Program-made: the position numbers and the translations under genes
Notes under the pieces: model-generated
Databases searched by the model: none
Told to the model about the DNA's origin: nothing
What the model saw: only the letters and a program-made list of their open reading frames with translations
In this document: positions 10,482 to 19,683 of the stretch, piece after piece
Numbering within the stretch: the first letter of the stretch is position 1
Layout of the letters: every line of letters begins with the position of its first letter
NCBI RefSeq assembly: GCF_018437265.1
Contig: NZ_JAAMFL010000008.1
Span: 24,045 to 88,044 of the forward strand
Direction of reading: 5' to 3'
Origin: Fructobacillus parabroussonetiae
Lineage (GTDB): Bacteria; Bacillota; Bacilli; Lactobacillales; Lactobacillaceae
DNA length: 64,000 bases

Positions 10482-11510
10482 TCAACCTTTCTTTGCTTCC
10501 TTTGTCGGAATGACATAGGCCAAAATACCAGCAAAGAGACCGAAGTAATACGTAATTAAACGCCAAATCAAAATCACGAGGACCAAGGTAGCCGGATTTT
10601 TAACAAAGGGTGTAAAGAGCAATTGGAAGGACAGCTCCGCACCACCAACGCCACCTGGAATTGGAAAGAGCGAGATGACCATGACAATCATAATGTTCAT
10701 GGCAATAATCAGCCAAGGATTAACCGAGGCGTAACCAAAGGCTCGAATCACAAAGTATGGCACTACGTAGAGTGCCATCAACTGCAAAGCCGTGTAGATC
10801 GTTGCCACGAACAAGGAGCGGCCGGAACGAAGCACTCGTTTCGACTCCTCATGAAAGCTCATAATCTTTTGCTTGGCGCCTTCCTTTACTTGCGGAATAC
10901 TCTTTCCCTTGTAAAGTCCTGAGATTAATTTAGCACCAAGGTCAACGACTTTCAAGGACAAAGTTGGCCAAAACATCACTAATAAAATGCCAAGGATGAC
11001 CACGGCGTGAATCGCGATGGCAAAGGGAATGAAGGTGGCAAAGGCCGGGTTAACGTTTTGATAGATAAAGTTCTCAGCGGCAAAGTAGCCAACAATAAAG
11101 AACAAAACGACGACAACTTGATACACTAGGAACTTCATCAAAATGACAGAAAGTGCTCGTGAAGCCGGCATCTTGCCCCGTGTCAGCCCGTACAATTGGG
11201 CCGGTTGACCACCAGTTGCAAAGGGCGTCAAACCCACCCCTAACTGATTCATCAATGGCACACGAATAAGCGTCCCAAAAGAGGTTTCCGACCGGTCTTT
11301 TTGGCTAAGTAAGGCGTGCGTCGCAAAGGCTTCTAGCACTAAGGAGGCAACCATCATAAAAAAGCCGACCAGCAAAAAGCGCCAGTCCAAAACCTTTAAG
11401 GCCGCTTCGAGTTGCTTTCCACGACCGGACAGCTCATTAACCAAGTAATAAATGACCAAGCCCGTCGTCAGTAAGACAATGACGGCGGAAATTTGATTTC
11501 GACGTGACAT
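10482..11510 (-). CDS. YbhN/AglD-like (MprF flippase-domain) membrane protein
   Basis: A 342-residue protein with about 8-9 membrane helices, belonging to the lysylphosphatidylglycerol-synthase transmembrane (UPF0104) family. It corresponds only to the flippase-like half of MprF. The C-terminal aminoacyl-transferase domain is absent, so it should not lysinylate lipid itself. Motifs seen include GLTPFATGGQPAQ and FPIPGGVGGAE. The ATG follows TTAAGGAGTTCACCCT. It lies between the glycolipid glycosyltransferases and ltaS in one operon. A role in moving the diglucosyl-diacylglycerol anchor across the membrane is an attractive inference, untested here. Confidence 0.8.
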   Translation of the reverse strand: MSRRNQISAVIVLLTTGLVIYYLVNELSGRGKQLEAALKVLDWRFLLVGFFMMVASLVLEAFATHALLSQKDRSETSFGTLIRVPLMNQLGVGLTPFATGGQPAQLYGLTRGKMPASRALSVILMKFLVYQVVVVLFFIVGYFAAENFIYQNVNPAFATFIPFAIAIHAVVILGILLVMFWPTLSLKVVDLGAKLISGLYKGKSIPQVKEGAKQKIMSFHEESKRVLRSGRSLFVATIYTALQLMALYVVPYFVIRAFGYASVNPWLIIAMNIMIVMVISLFPIPGGVGGAELSFQLLFTPFVKNPATLVLVILIWRLITYYFGLFAGILAYVIPTKEAKKG

Positions 11511-11522
11511 AGGGTGAACTCC

Positions 11523-12590
11523 TTAAGCGTGGTGATCCGATAGTCCGAGATGAACCATGCCGTTTTCGTTCAATGGCAGTGTTTTCTCGTCCAAAGTCGC
11601 CCGGTAAACCTGACCTAATACCTCACCAACTTGGTGAAGGTCACGCGCCTTGGCAACTTGATAACCGGCTGCCGTCAAGTCTTCTTGTTGTCCCGAAAGA
11701 ATGGCGACCATTTGCTTGTCAAAGTCATCCAAGTCACTTGCTTTATAGCAATTTTCTTGGTCGACCAGCCAACCATCATAGACCGGAATGTCCCGAACTA
11801 ACAAGCGCTGCTTTGAGGCCAACGCTTCCAGCACAACGATACCTTCGGTTTCTTCATATGACGGATAAAGAAAGAGATCAGCACCCGCATAGGCGCCTTT
11901 GATAATGTCACCCGTAATGTAGCCAGGGAAAATCAGGTTATCCGGATGATGTTCAATGGCTTCCCGAACCTTGGCTGGCACAATGGCCAAGTTCGTGCTA
12001 CCAAACCAAATAAAGGTAATTTCAGGATGGCGCTTGGCTAATTCGATAAAGTCAAAGAGACCCTTGCGTTCGAAGAAGAGCCCCACAGACATGACAACCT
12101 GCTGCCCTTCCTTGATATCAAAGTATTCCTTATAGGCTTGAATCCGTTTGTCATCGGGTTCGTATTTTGTTAAGTCAATCCCGTTTGACACGGGGTAAAT
12201 GGGTTGCTTCAAACCGTAGTTTTCAAGTAATGACTTGGAATAAGGGGTTGGCGTCACCAAAGCATCCGCTCGACTGTACAAGGCAACCAAATACTTCTTA
12301 TATAGCGGTGCCAGCAGGTTCGAGCCAAAGAAGGAATTACGGAAATCCTCATAGGTCGAATGGGCGTGGTAAACCACCTTTTTCCCCATCTTATGCGCCT
12401 TTTTCACCATGTGCATGGAATTAACACCGTAGGTGTTAATGTGCAAAACATCATAGTCAACGCATTTCGGGTCAGTCGTCACCGTCACGTCAGCAACTGG
12501 TCCAAGGGCTGCTTGTTGCAAGCGCATGGCCCGTCCGATACCCGATTGGGCAATCCATTTTTGATTTTCAAAGTATAAAAGGACTTTCAA
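11523..12590 (-). CDS. lafB: GT4 glycosyltransferase, second glycolipid-anchor step (LafB-like)
   Basis: A GT-B fold, family 4 glycosyltransferase of about 355 residues. The donor-site motif EETEGIVVLEALASK gives the EX7E pattern. It is expected to add the second sugar to monoglucosyl-diacylglycerol at the inner membrane face, giving the LTA anchor. The start is TTG in either case. TTG 12596 overlaps the lafA stop (TTGA) but lies only 3 nt from AGGAG. TTG 12590 lies 9 nt from it and gives MKVLLYF, so the latter was chosen. It is 12 nt upstream of the YbhN-like gene. The acceptor linkage cannot be read from sequence. Confidence 0.8.
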   Translation of the reverse strand: MKVLLYFENQKWIAQSGIGRAMRLQQAALGPVADVTVTTDPKCVDYDVLHINTYGVNSMHMVKKAHKMGKKVVYHAHSTYEDFRNSFFGSNLLAPLYKKYLVALYSRADALVTPTPYSKSLLENYGLKQPIYPVSNGIDLTKYEPDDKRIQAYKEYFDIKEGQQVVMSVGLFFERKGLFDFIELAKRHPEITFIWFGSTNLAIVPAKVREAIEHHPDNLIFPGYITGDIIKGAYAGADLFLYPSYEETEGIVVLEALASKQRLLVRDIPVYDGWLVDQENCYKASDLDDFDKQMVAILSGQQEDLTAAGYQVAKARDLHQVGEVLGQVYRATLDEKTLPLNENGMVHLGLSDHHA

Positions 12591-12592
12591 AG

Positions 12593-13828
12593 TCAATTTC
12601 TCCTAAATGGGTTTCGTAACAATCGTTTGATATAGCCGATTTCGTCGTCATTCAACTGATCGGAATCATCACTATTTTCATCTTGCTGATAGTTGTCGAT
12701 AACCTCGCGGTAAAAGGCAAGGACGCGGTTTGCAAACGTCGTGGCATCCACGTTTTTAACAGCCGCCTGGCGGATCTGACGATCTGCTTCAGTGGCTGGC
12801 CGCTGCAGATAGGCCTGCATGGCATCGCGAAAGGCATCATAGTCGTCGACTAGCTGACCAATGGCTGGGTCCGTTACCAACTGATCCAAATAAGGCGAAT
12901 GAATGGCCACAAATGGTCGGTCCGAAGCTAAGGCCTCAATAAAAGTCAGCCCCTGTGTTTCAGAATCAGAAGACGAGACAAAGACCGTTGCCAAACGGTA
13001 ATAGTCGGCCACTTGATCGTGGTCAATCATCCCAACAAAGGTAATCGAATCCTGTAAACCAAGATCTTCCACCTGCTCTTGCAAGGACTTTTTAGCAGGG
13101 CCATCCCCCGCAATAATGAGACGGGCATCTGGCAATTGTTCTAAAATTTCGGAAAAGGCCGAAATCGTCATGGCGATGTTTTTTTCAAAGGCCAAACGAC
13201 CCAGCGACAAGGCAACTGGCGTGCCTGGCTTGATGCCATACTTGGCGTGCAAGTCTTCCTTACCAGCGCCCAGTTCCTTGACGGCAACACCCGTTGGAAT
13301 CACGGGGATTGGAATATCATCCACACCATAGGAGAGCAAGCTTTCCTTTACCCGCTCCGATGGAGCGATGCAGCCATCCATGGATTTCAAATAGGCTTTG
13401 ACCAAGTGTGAAACGGCTGATGGTTTTAAGAGCATTCCCCGGGCCACGTAATGGGTGTAGTCCTCATACATGGTGTGGTAAGTATGCACGGCCGGAATCT
13501 TTAATCGACGGGCCACGTATTTACCAATCAGGCCAAGTGAAAACTCCGTTTGGGTGTGGACAATGTCCAAATCGAGTTCGCGGGCGATCTCGACTGCCTG
13601 AATGAGGCCACGAAAAGTTAATCGACGGTCCTTGAAACCAAAGTATGGCAAAGAAGAGAAACGGTAAATCCCCTCCTCTGGCGTATGCTTATCAACTTTT
13701 GGATCCGTTGTTGTAAAAATATAGACGTCGTGTCCTTGTTCTTCCAAGGCATCTTTCAAAGTTTGAATGGACGTCGCTACTCCAGAAACCTGTGGGAAAT
13801 AGGTATCCGTGAATAAGCCAATTTTCAT
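12593..13828 (-). CDS. lafA: 1,2-diacylglycerol 3-glucosyltransferase (LafA-like)
   Basis: A 411-residue GT4 enzyme with the N-terminus MKIGLFTDTYFPQVSGVATS that is highly characteristic of bacterial alpha-monoglucosyl-diacylglycerol synthases. It carries the EX7E donor motif SETQGLTFIEALAS. It transfers glucose from UDP-glucose to diacylglycerol at the membrane. The ATG at 13828 follows TGGGGGCAAACC; an in-frame ATG six codons earlier has no ribosome site. It is the first gene of the operon lafA-lafB-ybhN-like-ykuJ-like-ltaS. A near-ideal promoter lies upstream. The C-terminal acidic tail (DENSDDSDQLNDDE) is unusual. Confidence 0.88.
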   Translation of the reverse strand: MKIGLFTDTYFPQVSGVATSIQTLKDALEEQGHDVYIFTTTDPKVDKHTPEEGIYRFSSLPYFGFKDRRLTFRGLIQAVEIARELDLDIVHTQTEFSLGLIGKYVARRLKIPAVHTYHTMYEDYTHYVARGMLLKPSAVSHLVKAYLKSMDGCIAPSERVKESLLSYGVDDIPIPVIPTGVAVKELGAGKEDLHAKYGIKPGTPVALSLGRLAFEKNIAMTISAFSEILEQLPDARLIIAGDGPAKKSLQEQVEDLGLQDSITFVGMIDHDQVADYYRLATVFVSSSDSETQGLTFIEALASDRPFVAIHSPYLDQLVTDPAIGQLVDDYDAFRDAMQAYLQRPATEADRQIRQAAVKNVDATTFANRVLAFYREVIDNYQQDENSDDSDQLNDDEIGYIKRLLRNPFRRN

Positions 13829-13870
13829 GGTTTGCCCCCATTGCATCGTGTCGCTAAGCGTAATGCTAAC

Positions 13871-13899
13871 ATTATACCATTTTTAAAGACCCCAGCCAA
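13871..13899 (-). promoter_or_regulatory. sigma-A promoter of the lafA-ltaS operon
   Basis: On the minus strand TTGGCT, 17 nt, then a perfect TATAAT, ending about 43 nt before the lafA ATG. No other strong promoter was noticed inside the five-gene run. Confidence 0.75.
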
Positions 13900-13911
13900 A
13901 GCAGTCCCCGT

Positions 13912-15684
13912 TTAATCAAAGACCATTTGGTTATAGTAAAGCTCGGCATAGAAGCCTTTTTGCGCAATTAATTGATCATGCGATCCCTTTTCAATCACGC
14001 GACCGTCCTTCAGCACAACGATCTGATCGGCCGACAAAATCGTTTTCAAACGGTGGGCGATAACAAAGGACGTTCGGTCCTTCATCACGTTTTCCATCGC
14101 CCTTTGAATCTTTTCTTCGGTCACGGTATCAACGTTAGCCGTTGCTTCATCTAGGATGAGCAAATCGGGATTGGTCAGAATCGTTCGGGCAATCGACAGC
14201 AGCTGCTTTTGACCGGTTGAAAAAAGGTTATCCGCGCCTGTCACCATCGTCTCGTAACCCTGCGGCAGGGTCATGATAAAGTCGTGAATGTTGGCTTGCT
14301 TTGCCGCTTCCTCGACTTCTTCTTGGCTAGCATCCGGTTTCCCGTAGGCGATATTATCGCGAATCGACTTTGAAAAGACGACGGATTCCTGCAGCACAAT
14401 GCCGACGCGACTGCGAAGTGAGCGCAAATCAAAGTCGGCTAGCGACGTGCCATCATAAGTGATCTCACCAGCAGTTAAATCATAAAAACGATTCAACAAA
14501 TTCATCACCGTGGTCTTACCGGAACCCGTTGGCCCCACCAAAGCGACCATCTGTCCCTTCTTAACGTCAATGGAAACATCCTTTAGGATTGGCCGCTCCG
14601 GCTGGTAAGCAAAGTCAACGTGTGACAACACCACACCATCTTTCAATGGTCCGGCCACTTTCTTGCCATCGTTGACTTCGTTTGGCTTTTGTTCAACATC
14701 CCGAATACGGTTCGCACCCGTGATGGCCAACTGAAGTGGGTTATAAATGGCAGTCAATTGAGAAATGGGTTGGAAATACTGCTGTGAGTAGGTGACAAAG
14801 ACAACGATTAAGGACAACCCCGCCGCCTTATCCATTCCATTATGCAAAACCAACCAGGATCCAAAGAAAATCACAATGGCTAAGTTCAAAAGCGAAAAGC
14901 CCTGCATCAATGGCGATAAAAGACCAGAATAGAACTGGCCCTTCTGGCTAGCCTGACGGACTTTGTCATTATATGGGGCAAAGGCGTCAATGGAAGCCCG
15001 CTGCTGGCCTTCAGCTAAGAGAACCGCTTGGCCGGATAGTTGCTCGTTAATGTAACCGTTCAAATCGCCAGTTGCTTGTTGCTGCTGCTCAATTTGCTTA
15101 CGGGCCTTATTGACAATCAAAAGGGCAACCAAAATGGCCAATGGTGACAAGGCCATGGTGACCAGAGCCATCGTCAACGACTTTTCCATCATCATCCAAA
15201 TGATGCCAAGGAAGAGCACACCCTGGGAGAAAATCTGAAAAACCGCCGAGTTCATCGCGTTAAAAACATTATCCAAATCGGAGGTAAACAGCGACAAAAT
15301 CTTACCATCCTGGTGAGAATCAAAATAACGAATAGTTTTCTTTTGTAAGTTTGAGAAAAGGCCCAAGCGCATCTGACCAACAGAATCAGAAGAAACGCGG
15401 GAAATCACAAGGCCCGAGAGGACTAAGCCGATTTCAGACAGTAGGTAAAACAGTACCATGGCCAGCAAGGCCTGGTAAAAATCATTCAAGGAGGCATGAC
15501 CACCTGGCGTGAGTGCCGCGGTCACATATTTCGTCAAGGCTGAAATCGCATCCCCCAGGTACAGCGGGGCCTTAATCTGTGCATAGGTACCAGCCAAAAC
15601 AAAGACAGCAGCCACCAACAAGCCCTTCCAGTAGGGCTTCAGGTAGTTGATAAAATAAGCAATCGCTTCTTTTAATTTATTCAT
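13912..15684 (-). CDS. heterodimeric ABC exporter subunit, canonical Walker B half
   Basis: A 590-residue half-transporter: six membrane helices, then an ATPase domain. Walker A is GPTGSGKTT and Walker B is LLILDEATANVD, with the catalytic Glu. The ABC signature is degenerate (FSTGQKQLL instead of LSGGQ). The partner gene upstream has the opposite defects, which is the signature of heterodimeric exporters such as LmrCD, BmrCD and EfrCD, typically multidrug pumps. The ATG at 15684 follows GGGGAAGGGGGCCGACC and overlaps the partner's end by 8 nt. The substrate is unknown. Confidence 0.88.
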   Translation of the reverse strand: MNKLKEAIAYFINYLKPYWKGLLVAAVFVLAGTYAQIKAPLYLGDAISALTKYVTAALTPGGHASLNDFYQALLAMVLFYLLSEIGLVLSGLVISRVSSDSVGQMRLGLFSNLQKKTIRYFDSHQDGKILSLFTSDLDNVFNAMNSAVFQIFSQGVLFLGIIWMMMEKSLTMALVTMALSPLAILVALLIVNKARKQIEQQQQATGDLNGYINEQLSGQAVLLAEGQQRASIDAFAPYNDKVRQASQKGQFYSGLLSPLMQGFSLLNLAIVIFFGSWLVLHNGMDKAAGLSLIVVFVTYSQQYFQPISQLTAIYNPLQLAITGANRIRDVEQKPNEVNDGKKVAGPLKDGVVLSHVDFAYQPERPILKDVSIDVKKGQMVALVGPTGSGKTTVMNLLNRFYDLTAGEITYDGTSLADFDLRSLRSRVGIVLQESVVFSKSIRDNIAYGKPDASQEEVEEAAKQANIHDFIMTLPQGYETMVTGADNLFSTGQKQLLSIARTILTNPDLLILDEATANVDTVTEEKIQRAMENVMKDRTSFVIAHRLKTILSADQIVVLKDGRVIEKGSHDQLIAQKGFYAELYYNQMVFD

Positions 15685-17416
15685 GGTCGGCCCCCTTCCC
15701 CTTTTGGCTTGCATAAATTTCTTGGTAAATCGGGCTTTGATCGAGCAGGTCCTGGTGAGAACCAACGCCCACAATCCGGCCCTCATCGAGAACTAAAATC
15801 TGATTGGCGTGGATAATCGAGGCAATCTTTTCGGCAATAATCACCTTTGTCGTCTTCGAAAAGTCCTTCTCTAAGACTTCTTGCACGCGCTTTTCGGACC
15901 GGGCATCCAGTGCCGAGGTCGCGTCGTCGAGGATTAAGAGCCGGGGCTTTTTGACCAGGGCACGAGCCAAGGACAGACGCTGTTTCTGACCACCAGACAG
16001 GTTAGCCGATCGTTCGGAAATCTCGTGAGCGAGGCCATCTGGGTAGGCCTGAACAAAGTCCTCGGCCTGCGCCGCCCGTACGGCAGCAGCTAATTCTTCT
16101 TGACTAGCATCAGGATTTCCCATCCGTAAGTTTTTTTCAATGCTTCCGGAGAAAAGAACGGGCTTTTGCATCACGATGCCCACGGCCTGATGCCAATCAC
16201 TGGCCTGAATATTCTGAACATCCTCGCCGTCAATGGTCATCGTTCCAGCTGTCGGCTGGTAGAGCCGAGCTAACAACAAGGCCAAAGTCGACTTTCCAGA
16301 ACCCGTTGAGCCAACGATACCAAGCGTTTGTCCGGCTGCGAGTTCGAAGGACAGGTCCTTTAGAACGGGTTCTTTTGCTTTTGGATAGGTAAAGGAAAGC
16401 TTTTCAACCCGCAACCCCTTGGTTAAAAAGGCCGCCTTGTCGATTGGCTGACCCGCCGCTTCTTTATCAAGACGGGCTGTTTCTTCTGCCATCACCGACC
16501 CGATACGCTTTAATGACACAAAGCCACGGGAGGCAAAAGTCGAAATCATCCCCAGCATCAAAAGAGCCATCAGAATTTGGTTCAGATAGGTAATGAAGGG
16601 TGTGATTTTTGCTAACTGATCGGGGGCTTCTTTAATCGAAGTGGAAATAAACAGCAAAGCCGCCGCGATCGCTGCATAGGAAATCAACATAAAAATCGGG
16701 AACATCAGGTTAAAGAGGTAGCCGATCCGGCGGTTAACCGCCGTTAATTCATTGGTGTTATCGGCAAAGGACGCCTCTTCTTGCCCCTGTTGGTTAAAGG
16801 ACTTGACCACCCGAACGCCGGCGAGGTTTTCTTGGGCCAGGGTGTTGTTTTGGTCAATGAGTTGTTGAATCTTGCCAAAGTAACCACCCATCATAGAAAA
16901 GATGCGTTTTGAAGACAACACAATCAAGGCAATCATTAACAAAACCACCCACCAAAGGGAAGGCAGCGTCCAGATAGCTAAGATAATGGCACCCAAAAAC
17001 ATCATGGGCACTCGAAGAACCATTTGCAACATCTGCATCACCAGTTGCTGCACTTGGTTAATATCATTGGTCAATCGAACCACTAAATTAGCCGAACTGT
17101 ATGACTGGACCTGTTGAAGCGAGAAAGCCTGGATTTTTTCGTACTCGGCTCGTCTGATGTCGGCTGCGACACCTTGTGAAACCTGGGAGGCATAGTAGGT
17201 GCCCGTGATACCTGCGGCAATCCCCACAAAGGCTAAGGCCAATAGAAAAACACCATTTTTCAAGATCACATCGGATTGATCTTGAATAATGGCCGTCATC
17301 ATCTTTTCCAAAAACTGTGGCTGAGCCAAGGTTGAAGCGGCTAACAAAGTCACCGAAAGCACGGCAACAATGATTTTCTTCCAATAGGGTTTTGCGTATG
17401 TCAGGAGTAATCCCAT
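15677..17416 (-). CDS. heterodimeric ABC exporter subunit, degenerate Walker B half
   Basis: A 579-residue half-transporter with six membrane helices and a C-terminal ATPase. Walker A is GSTGSGKST and the signature is the canonical [10 protein letters not shown]. Walker B reads LLILDDATSALD, with Asp replacing the catalytic Glu, so this half forms the degenerate ATP site of the pair. It overlaps the partner gene by 8 nt. The ATG at 17416 follows TTGGAAGTATCAAG; upstream in-frame codons belong to the leader. A strong hairpin (17446-17475) lies 30 nt before the start, suggesting attenuation of the pump. Confidence 0.88.
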   Translation of the reverse strand: MGLLLTYAKPYWKKIIVAVLSVTLLAASTLAQPQFLEKMMTAIIQDQSDVILKNGVFLLALAFVGIAAGITGTYYASQVSQGVAADIRRAEYEKIQAFSLQQVQSYSSANLVVRLTNDINQVQQLVMQMLQMVLRVPMMFLGAIILAIWTLPSLWWVVLLMIALIVLSSKRIFSMMGGYFGKIQQLIDQNNTLAQENLAGVRVVKSFNQQGQEEASFADNTNELTAVNRRIGYLFNLMFPIFMLISYAAIAAALLFISTSIKEAPDQLAKITPFITYLNQILMALLMLGMISTFASRGFVSLKRIGSVMAEETARLDKEAAGQPIDKAAFLTKGLRVEKLSFTYPKAKEPVLKDLSFELAAGQTLGIVGSTGSGKSTLALLLARLYQPTAGTMTIDGEDVQNIQASDWHQAVGIVMQKPVLFSGSIEKNLRMGNPDASQEELAAAVRAAQAEDFVQAYPDGLAHEISERSANLSGGQKQRLSLARALVKKPRLLILDDATSALDARSEKRVQEVLEKDFSKTTKVIIAEKIASIIHANQILVLDEGRIVGVGSHQDLLDQSPIYQEIYASQKGKGADHE

Positions 17417-17445
17417 CTTGATACTTCCAATCCGGCAATGTTTTA

Positions 17446-17506
17446 AAAAGGACTCTTCCACTGAAGAGTCCTTTTGACGGTTTTCCGTCGATTTTGGGCT
17501 TTGCCC
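17446..17506 (-). promoter_or_regulatory. structured leader / candidate attenuator of the ABC exporter
   Basis: Three adjacent perfect hairpins read in order on the minus strand: GGGC-AAA-GCCC (17496-17506), GACGG-AAAA-CCGTC (17476-17489), and AAAAGGACTCTTC-loop-GAAGAGTCCTTTTT (17446-17475) with a T-run. The last looks like an intrinsic terminator placed just before the exporter start. It may end the 17595-17783 transcript, or act as a drug-responsive attenuator as known for bmrCD-type pumps. Confidence 0.5.
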
Positions 17507-17594
17507 ACTGCCAATTTTCTTTCACTTAGCTTACCACCATTCAGGCAAAAGATAAACGTCCTTCCATGGACAGAAAATGACTTTCGCACCATTT

Positions 17595-17783
17595 TTACAA
17601 GGAATCGTCATGTTGCCGACTGGAAAAAAGGGAGAAGATGAGTAGAAAGGCCCCTAACAAGACCAGCAAAAGGGTCAAAAAGCCCGGGACCGTCTGACAA
17701 ACGGCTGGATAAAAAAGGATGGTGAAAGCGGCCCCAATAATTAAAAAGCAAGCGATCAGGGCACGAAGGTAAATAGCCGACAT
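17595..17783 (-). CDS. small two-helix membrane protein
   Basis: A 62-residue protein of two hydrophobic segments (about residues 6-27 and 32-53) ending in a polar SSRQHDDSL tail. Family not recognised. The ATG follows TTGGAGCTTTT, a good ribosome site, and an extended -10 promoter lies 55 nt upstream. It precedes the ABC exporter on the same strand with about 180 nt of structured leader between. A second reading in another frame (17608-17802) has no comparable support. Confidence 0.55.
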   Translation of the reverse strand: MSAIYLRALIACFLIIGAAFTILFYPAVCQTVPGFLTLLLVLLGAFLLIFSLFSSRQHDDSL

Positions 17784-17837
17784 AAAAGCTCCAATCCGTC
17801 ATGACAAGGTGTTGCTCGAAAAGAATTCTTCGCCTGC

Positions 17838-17846
17838 ATTATAGCA
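17838..17846 (-). promoter_or_regulatory. extended -10 promoter
   Basis: TGCTATAAT on the minus strand (TG plus perfect -10). It should drive the small membrane protein and possibly the ABC exporter leader. No convincing -35. Confidence 0.55.
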
Positions 17847-17910
17847 TCTCCGTGACCCTTTTGGCGGCCTTGAACCAATCTTATACAAAGTGTCTTTCTT
17901 TGTCTAAAAT

Positions 17911-17940
17911 ACAAAAAAAGACCACCTTTTCGGTGGCCTT
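17911..17940 (-). terminator. terminator of tgt-yajC
   Basis: GGCCACC-GAAAA-GGTGGTC followed by seven T on the minus strand, 14 nt after the yajC stop. Confidence 0.85.
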
Positions 17941-17953
17941 CATCGAAAGACAA

Positions 17954-18280
17954 TTAGTCTTCCTTCTTATCATCAGCTGACTGAGCTTCTTCAGCAGGTT
18001 GAGCCGTTTCTTCAGTCTTTGCAGCTTCTGCGTTCTTAACGGAACGAATGGCTGTCAATTCAAAAGTCAAGATAACGCCTTCACAGTCCAAATCAACGGT
18101 CTTTTCGGCTTCGTTAACGCGGTCGACTTTGGCGTGCAAACCACCAATTGTCACAACGTCGGAGCCCTTTACCATTTGGTTCTTCATTTCAGCTTGGCGT
18201 GCCTGTTGCTTCTTTTGTGAACGAGACATCCACCAGATCATCACAACGACAAGGACAAGGGGTAGGATAAAGCTTTGCAT
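17954..18280 (-). CDS. yajC: preprotein translocase accessory subunit YajC
   Basis: A 108-residue protein with one N-terminal membrane helix (residues 3-18) followed by RSQKKQQ and a small beta domain (GSDVVTIGGLHAKV), the standard YajC layout. YajC associates with SecDF and the SecYEG translocon. The C-terminal 25 residues are a Glu/Ala/Asp-rich tail. It follows tgt by 45 nt, the conserved Firmicute arrangement. A TACAAT element in the gap could give it an extra promoter. Confidence 0.92.
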   Translation of the reverse strand: MQSFILPLVLVVVMIWWMSRSQKKQQARQAEMKNQMVKGSDVVTIGGLHAKVDRVNEAEKTVDLDCEGVILTFELTAIRSVKNAEAAKTEETAQPAEEAQSADDKKED

Positions 18281-18325
18281 AAAGTTACTTCCTTCTTTTA
18301 ATTATTGAATACATTGTATCAGATT

Positions 18326-19543
18326 TTAGAAAAGGCGGGCGTTCTTTTTGTTATAGCCGTAGTCTTCTAAGACCTGTTCGCGGAATTCCAGCAGGCGATC
18401 TTCTTCGATCGCTGTTCGCATCTCTTCCATCAAGTGGAGGAGATAACGCAAGTTATGTTCGGATGCGATTTGGGCACCCAAGCGTTCGTTTGCATTAAAG
18501 AGATGGTGCAAATAAGAACGTGATAGATTTTGATAAGGACTGTAATTTGGCAAGTCATATTGCGCTAAATTACCAAACTGCTCTTTTCGGATGGGGTTGT
18601 CCGAATAGTAGGTTAGGTCTGGATCAATGGGGGAAAAGTCCTTTTTGTAACGGGCGTTTTTAATTACCACCCGTCCCTTTGAAGTCATCAAGGTTCCCTT
18701 TCGACCGATGCGTGTTGGCAGGACACAGTCAAACATATCGATCCCGCGAATCACGCCGTCAATCAAGGAATCCGGTGCTGCCACGCCCATCAAGTAACGG
18801 GGCTTGTCTTCTGGCAAAAGCGGCACCGTAAAGTCCAAGACCCGGTTCATTTCCTTTTTCGACTCCCCAACGGATAGGCCCCCAACCGCATAGCCCGGCA
18901 AGTCCATCTTCACCAATTCATTGGCTGATTCCGTTCGCAAGTCCTTGAATCCGGCACCTTGCACAATCCCAAAGAGGGCCTGGCTGTCCGTTTTTTGATG
19001 GTACTGCTGAGCACGGTCGGCCCAACGCAGCGAACGTTGCATGGAATCCTTAATGTAATCATAGGTTTCAAAGTAAGGAATGGCTTCGTCCAACTGCATC
19101 ATGACGTCAGAACCAAGGTTGTTTTGGATTCGCATGGCCACTTCAGGTGACAAAAACATCTTGTCCCCGTTCACGTGGTTTTGAAAAGTCACGCCCTCTT
19201 CCTTCAGCTTACGCGCATCCGAAAGAGAAAAGACCTGAAAGCCGCCCGAATCAGTCAAAATGGCCTGGTCCCAGCCCATGTATTTGTGAAGGCCGCCTGC
19301 CTCGGCAATTAATTCATCACCTGGACGTACCCAAAGATGGTAGGTATTGGCCAAAATGAATTGTGAGCCGATTTCCTTAAGTGTTCGTGTGTTAACACCC
19401 TTGACCGCTCCCTGTGTCCCAACGGGCATAAACATTGGGGTTTCATACACCCCGTGGGGGGTGTGCAGGCGCCCACGACGGGCACCGGTGTATTTTTCAG
19501 TATGGAGATGTTCATACCAAACAGCTGGTTTTTGCTCTTTCAT
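18326..19543 (-). CDS. tgt: tRNA-guanine transglycosylase lacking the zinc cysteines
   Basis: A TIM-barrel enzyme of 405 residues that exchanges guanine-34 of NAY tRNAs for a queuosine precursor. Active-site signatures are kept: [13 protein letters not shown] (general-acid Asp), [10 protein letters not shown], and [15 protein letters not shown] (nucleophile Asp). The C-terminal zinc site CxCxxC..H is not. Where families read PECDCYTCKNYTRAYLHHL, this protein has about 26 extra residues and [15 protein letters not shown], with all three cysteines replaced and only the His left. Of two tandem ATGs the second (19543) has better spacing from AGTAGG. It is co-directional with yajC. Function is likely kept but the zinc-free fold is notable. 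Confidence 0.9.
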   Translation of the reverse strand: MKEQKPAVWYEHLHTEKYTGARRGRLHTPHGVYETPMFMPVGTQGAVKGVNTRTLKEIGSQFILANTYHLWVRPGDELIAEAGGLHKYMGWDQAILTDSGGFQVFSLSDARKLKEEGVTFQNHVNGDKMFLSPEVAMRIQNNLGSDVMMQLDEAIPYFETYDYIKDSMQRSLRWADRAQQYHQKTDSQALFGIVQGAGFKDLRTESANELVKMDLPGYAVGGLSVGESKKEMNRVLDFTVPLLPEDKPRYLMGVAAPDSLIDGVIRGIDMFDCVLPTRIGRKGTLMTSKGRVVIKNARYKKDFSPIDPDLTYYSDNPIRKEQFGNLAQYDLPNYSPYQNLSRSYLHHLFNANERLGAQIASEHNLRYLLHLMEEMRTAIEEDRLLEFREQVLEDYGYNKKNARLF

Positions 19544-19683
19544 CATGCACCTACTCGAATTATTTGCTAAAACCATTGTAACACGGTCTCCTTCAGGACA
19601 AAGCCCCCGCTGTTGTTTCTTCCTGCAATCCGCGTTATGATAACCGCAGATTTAAAAGCATGGCAATCGAAAGGAACAACAGC

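Noticed and set aside
10482..11510. Full MprF lysyl-phosphatidylglycerol synthase
   Set aside because: Only the membrane flippase half is present; the aminoacyl-transferase domain is missing.
17088..17525. 145-residue GTG-started frame over the ABC exporter start
   Set aside because: Most of it overlaps the strongly supported exporter gene in another frame; only a short leader peptide remains conceivable.
18281..19683. preQ1 riboswitch for tgt
   Set aside because: The short tgt upstream region has no preQ1-type stem-loop and A-rich tail.
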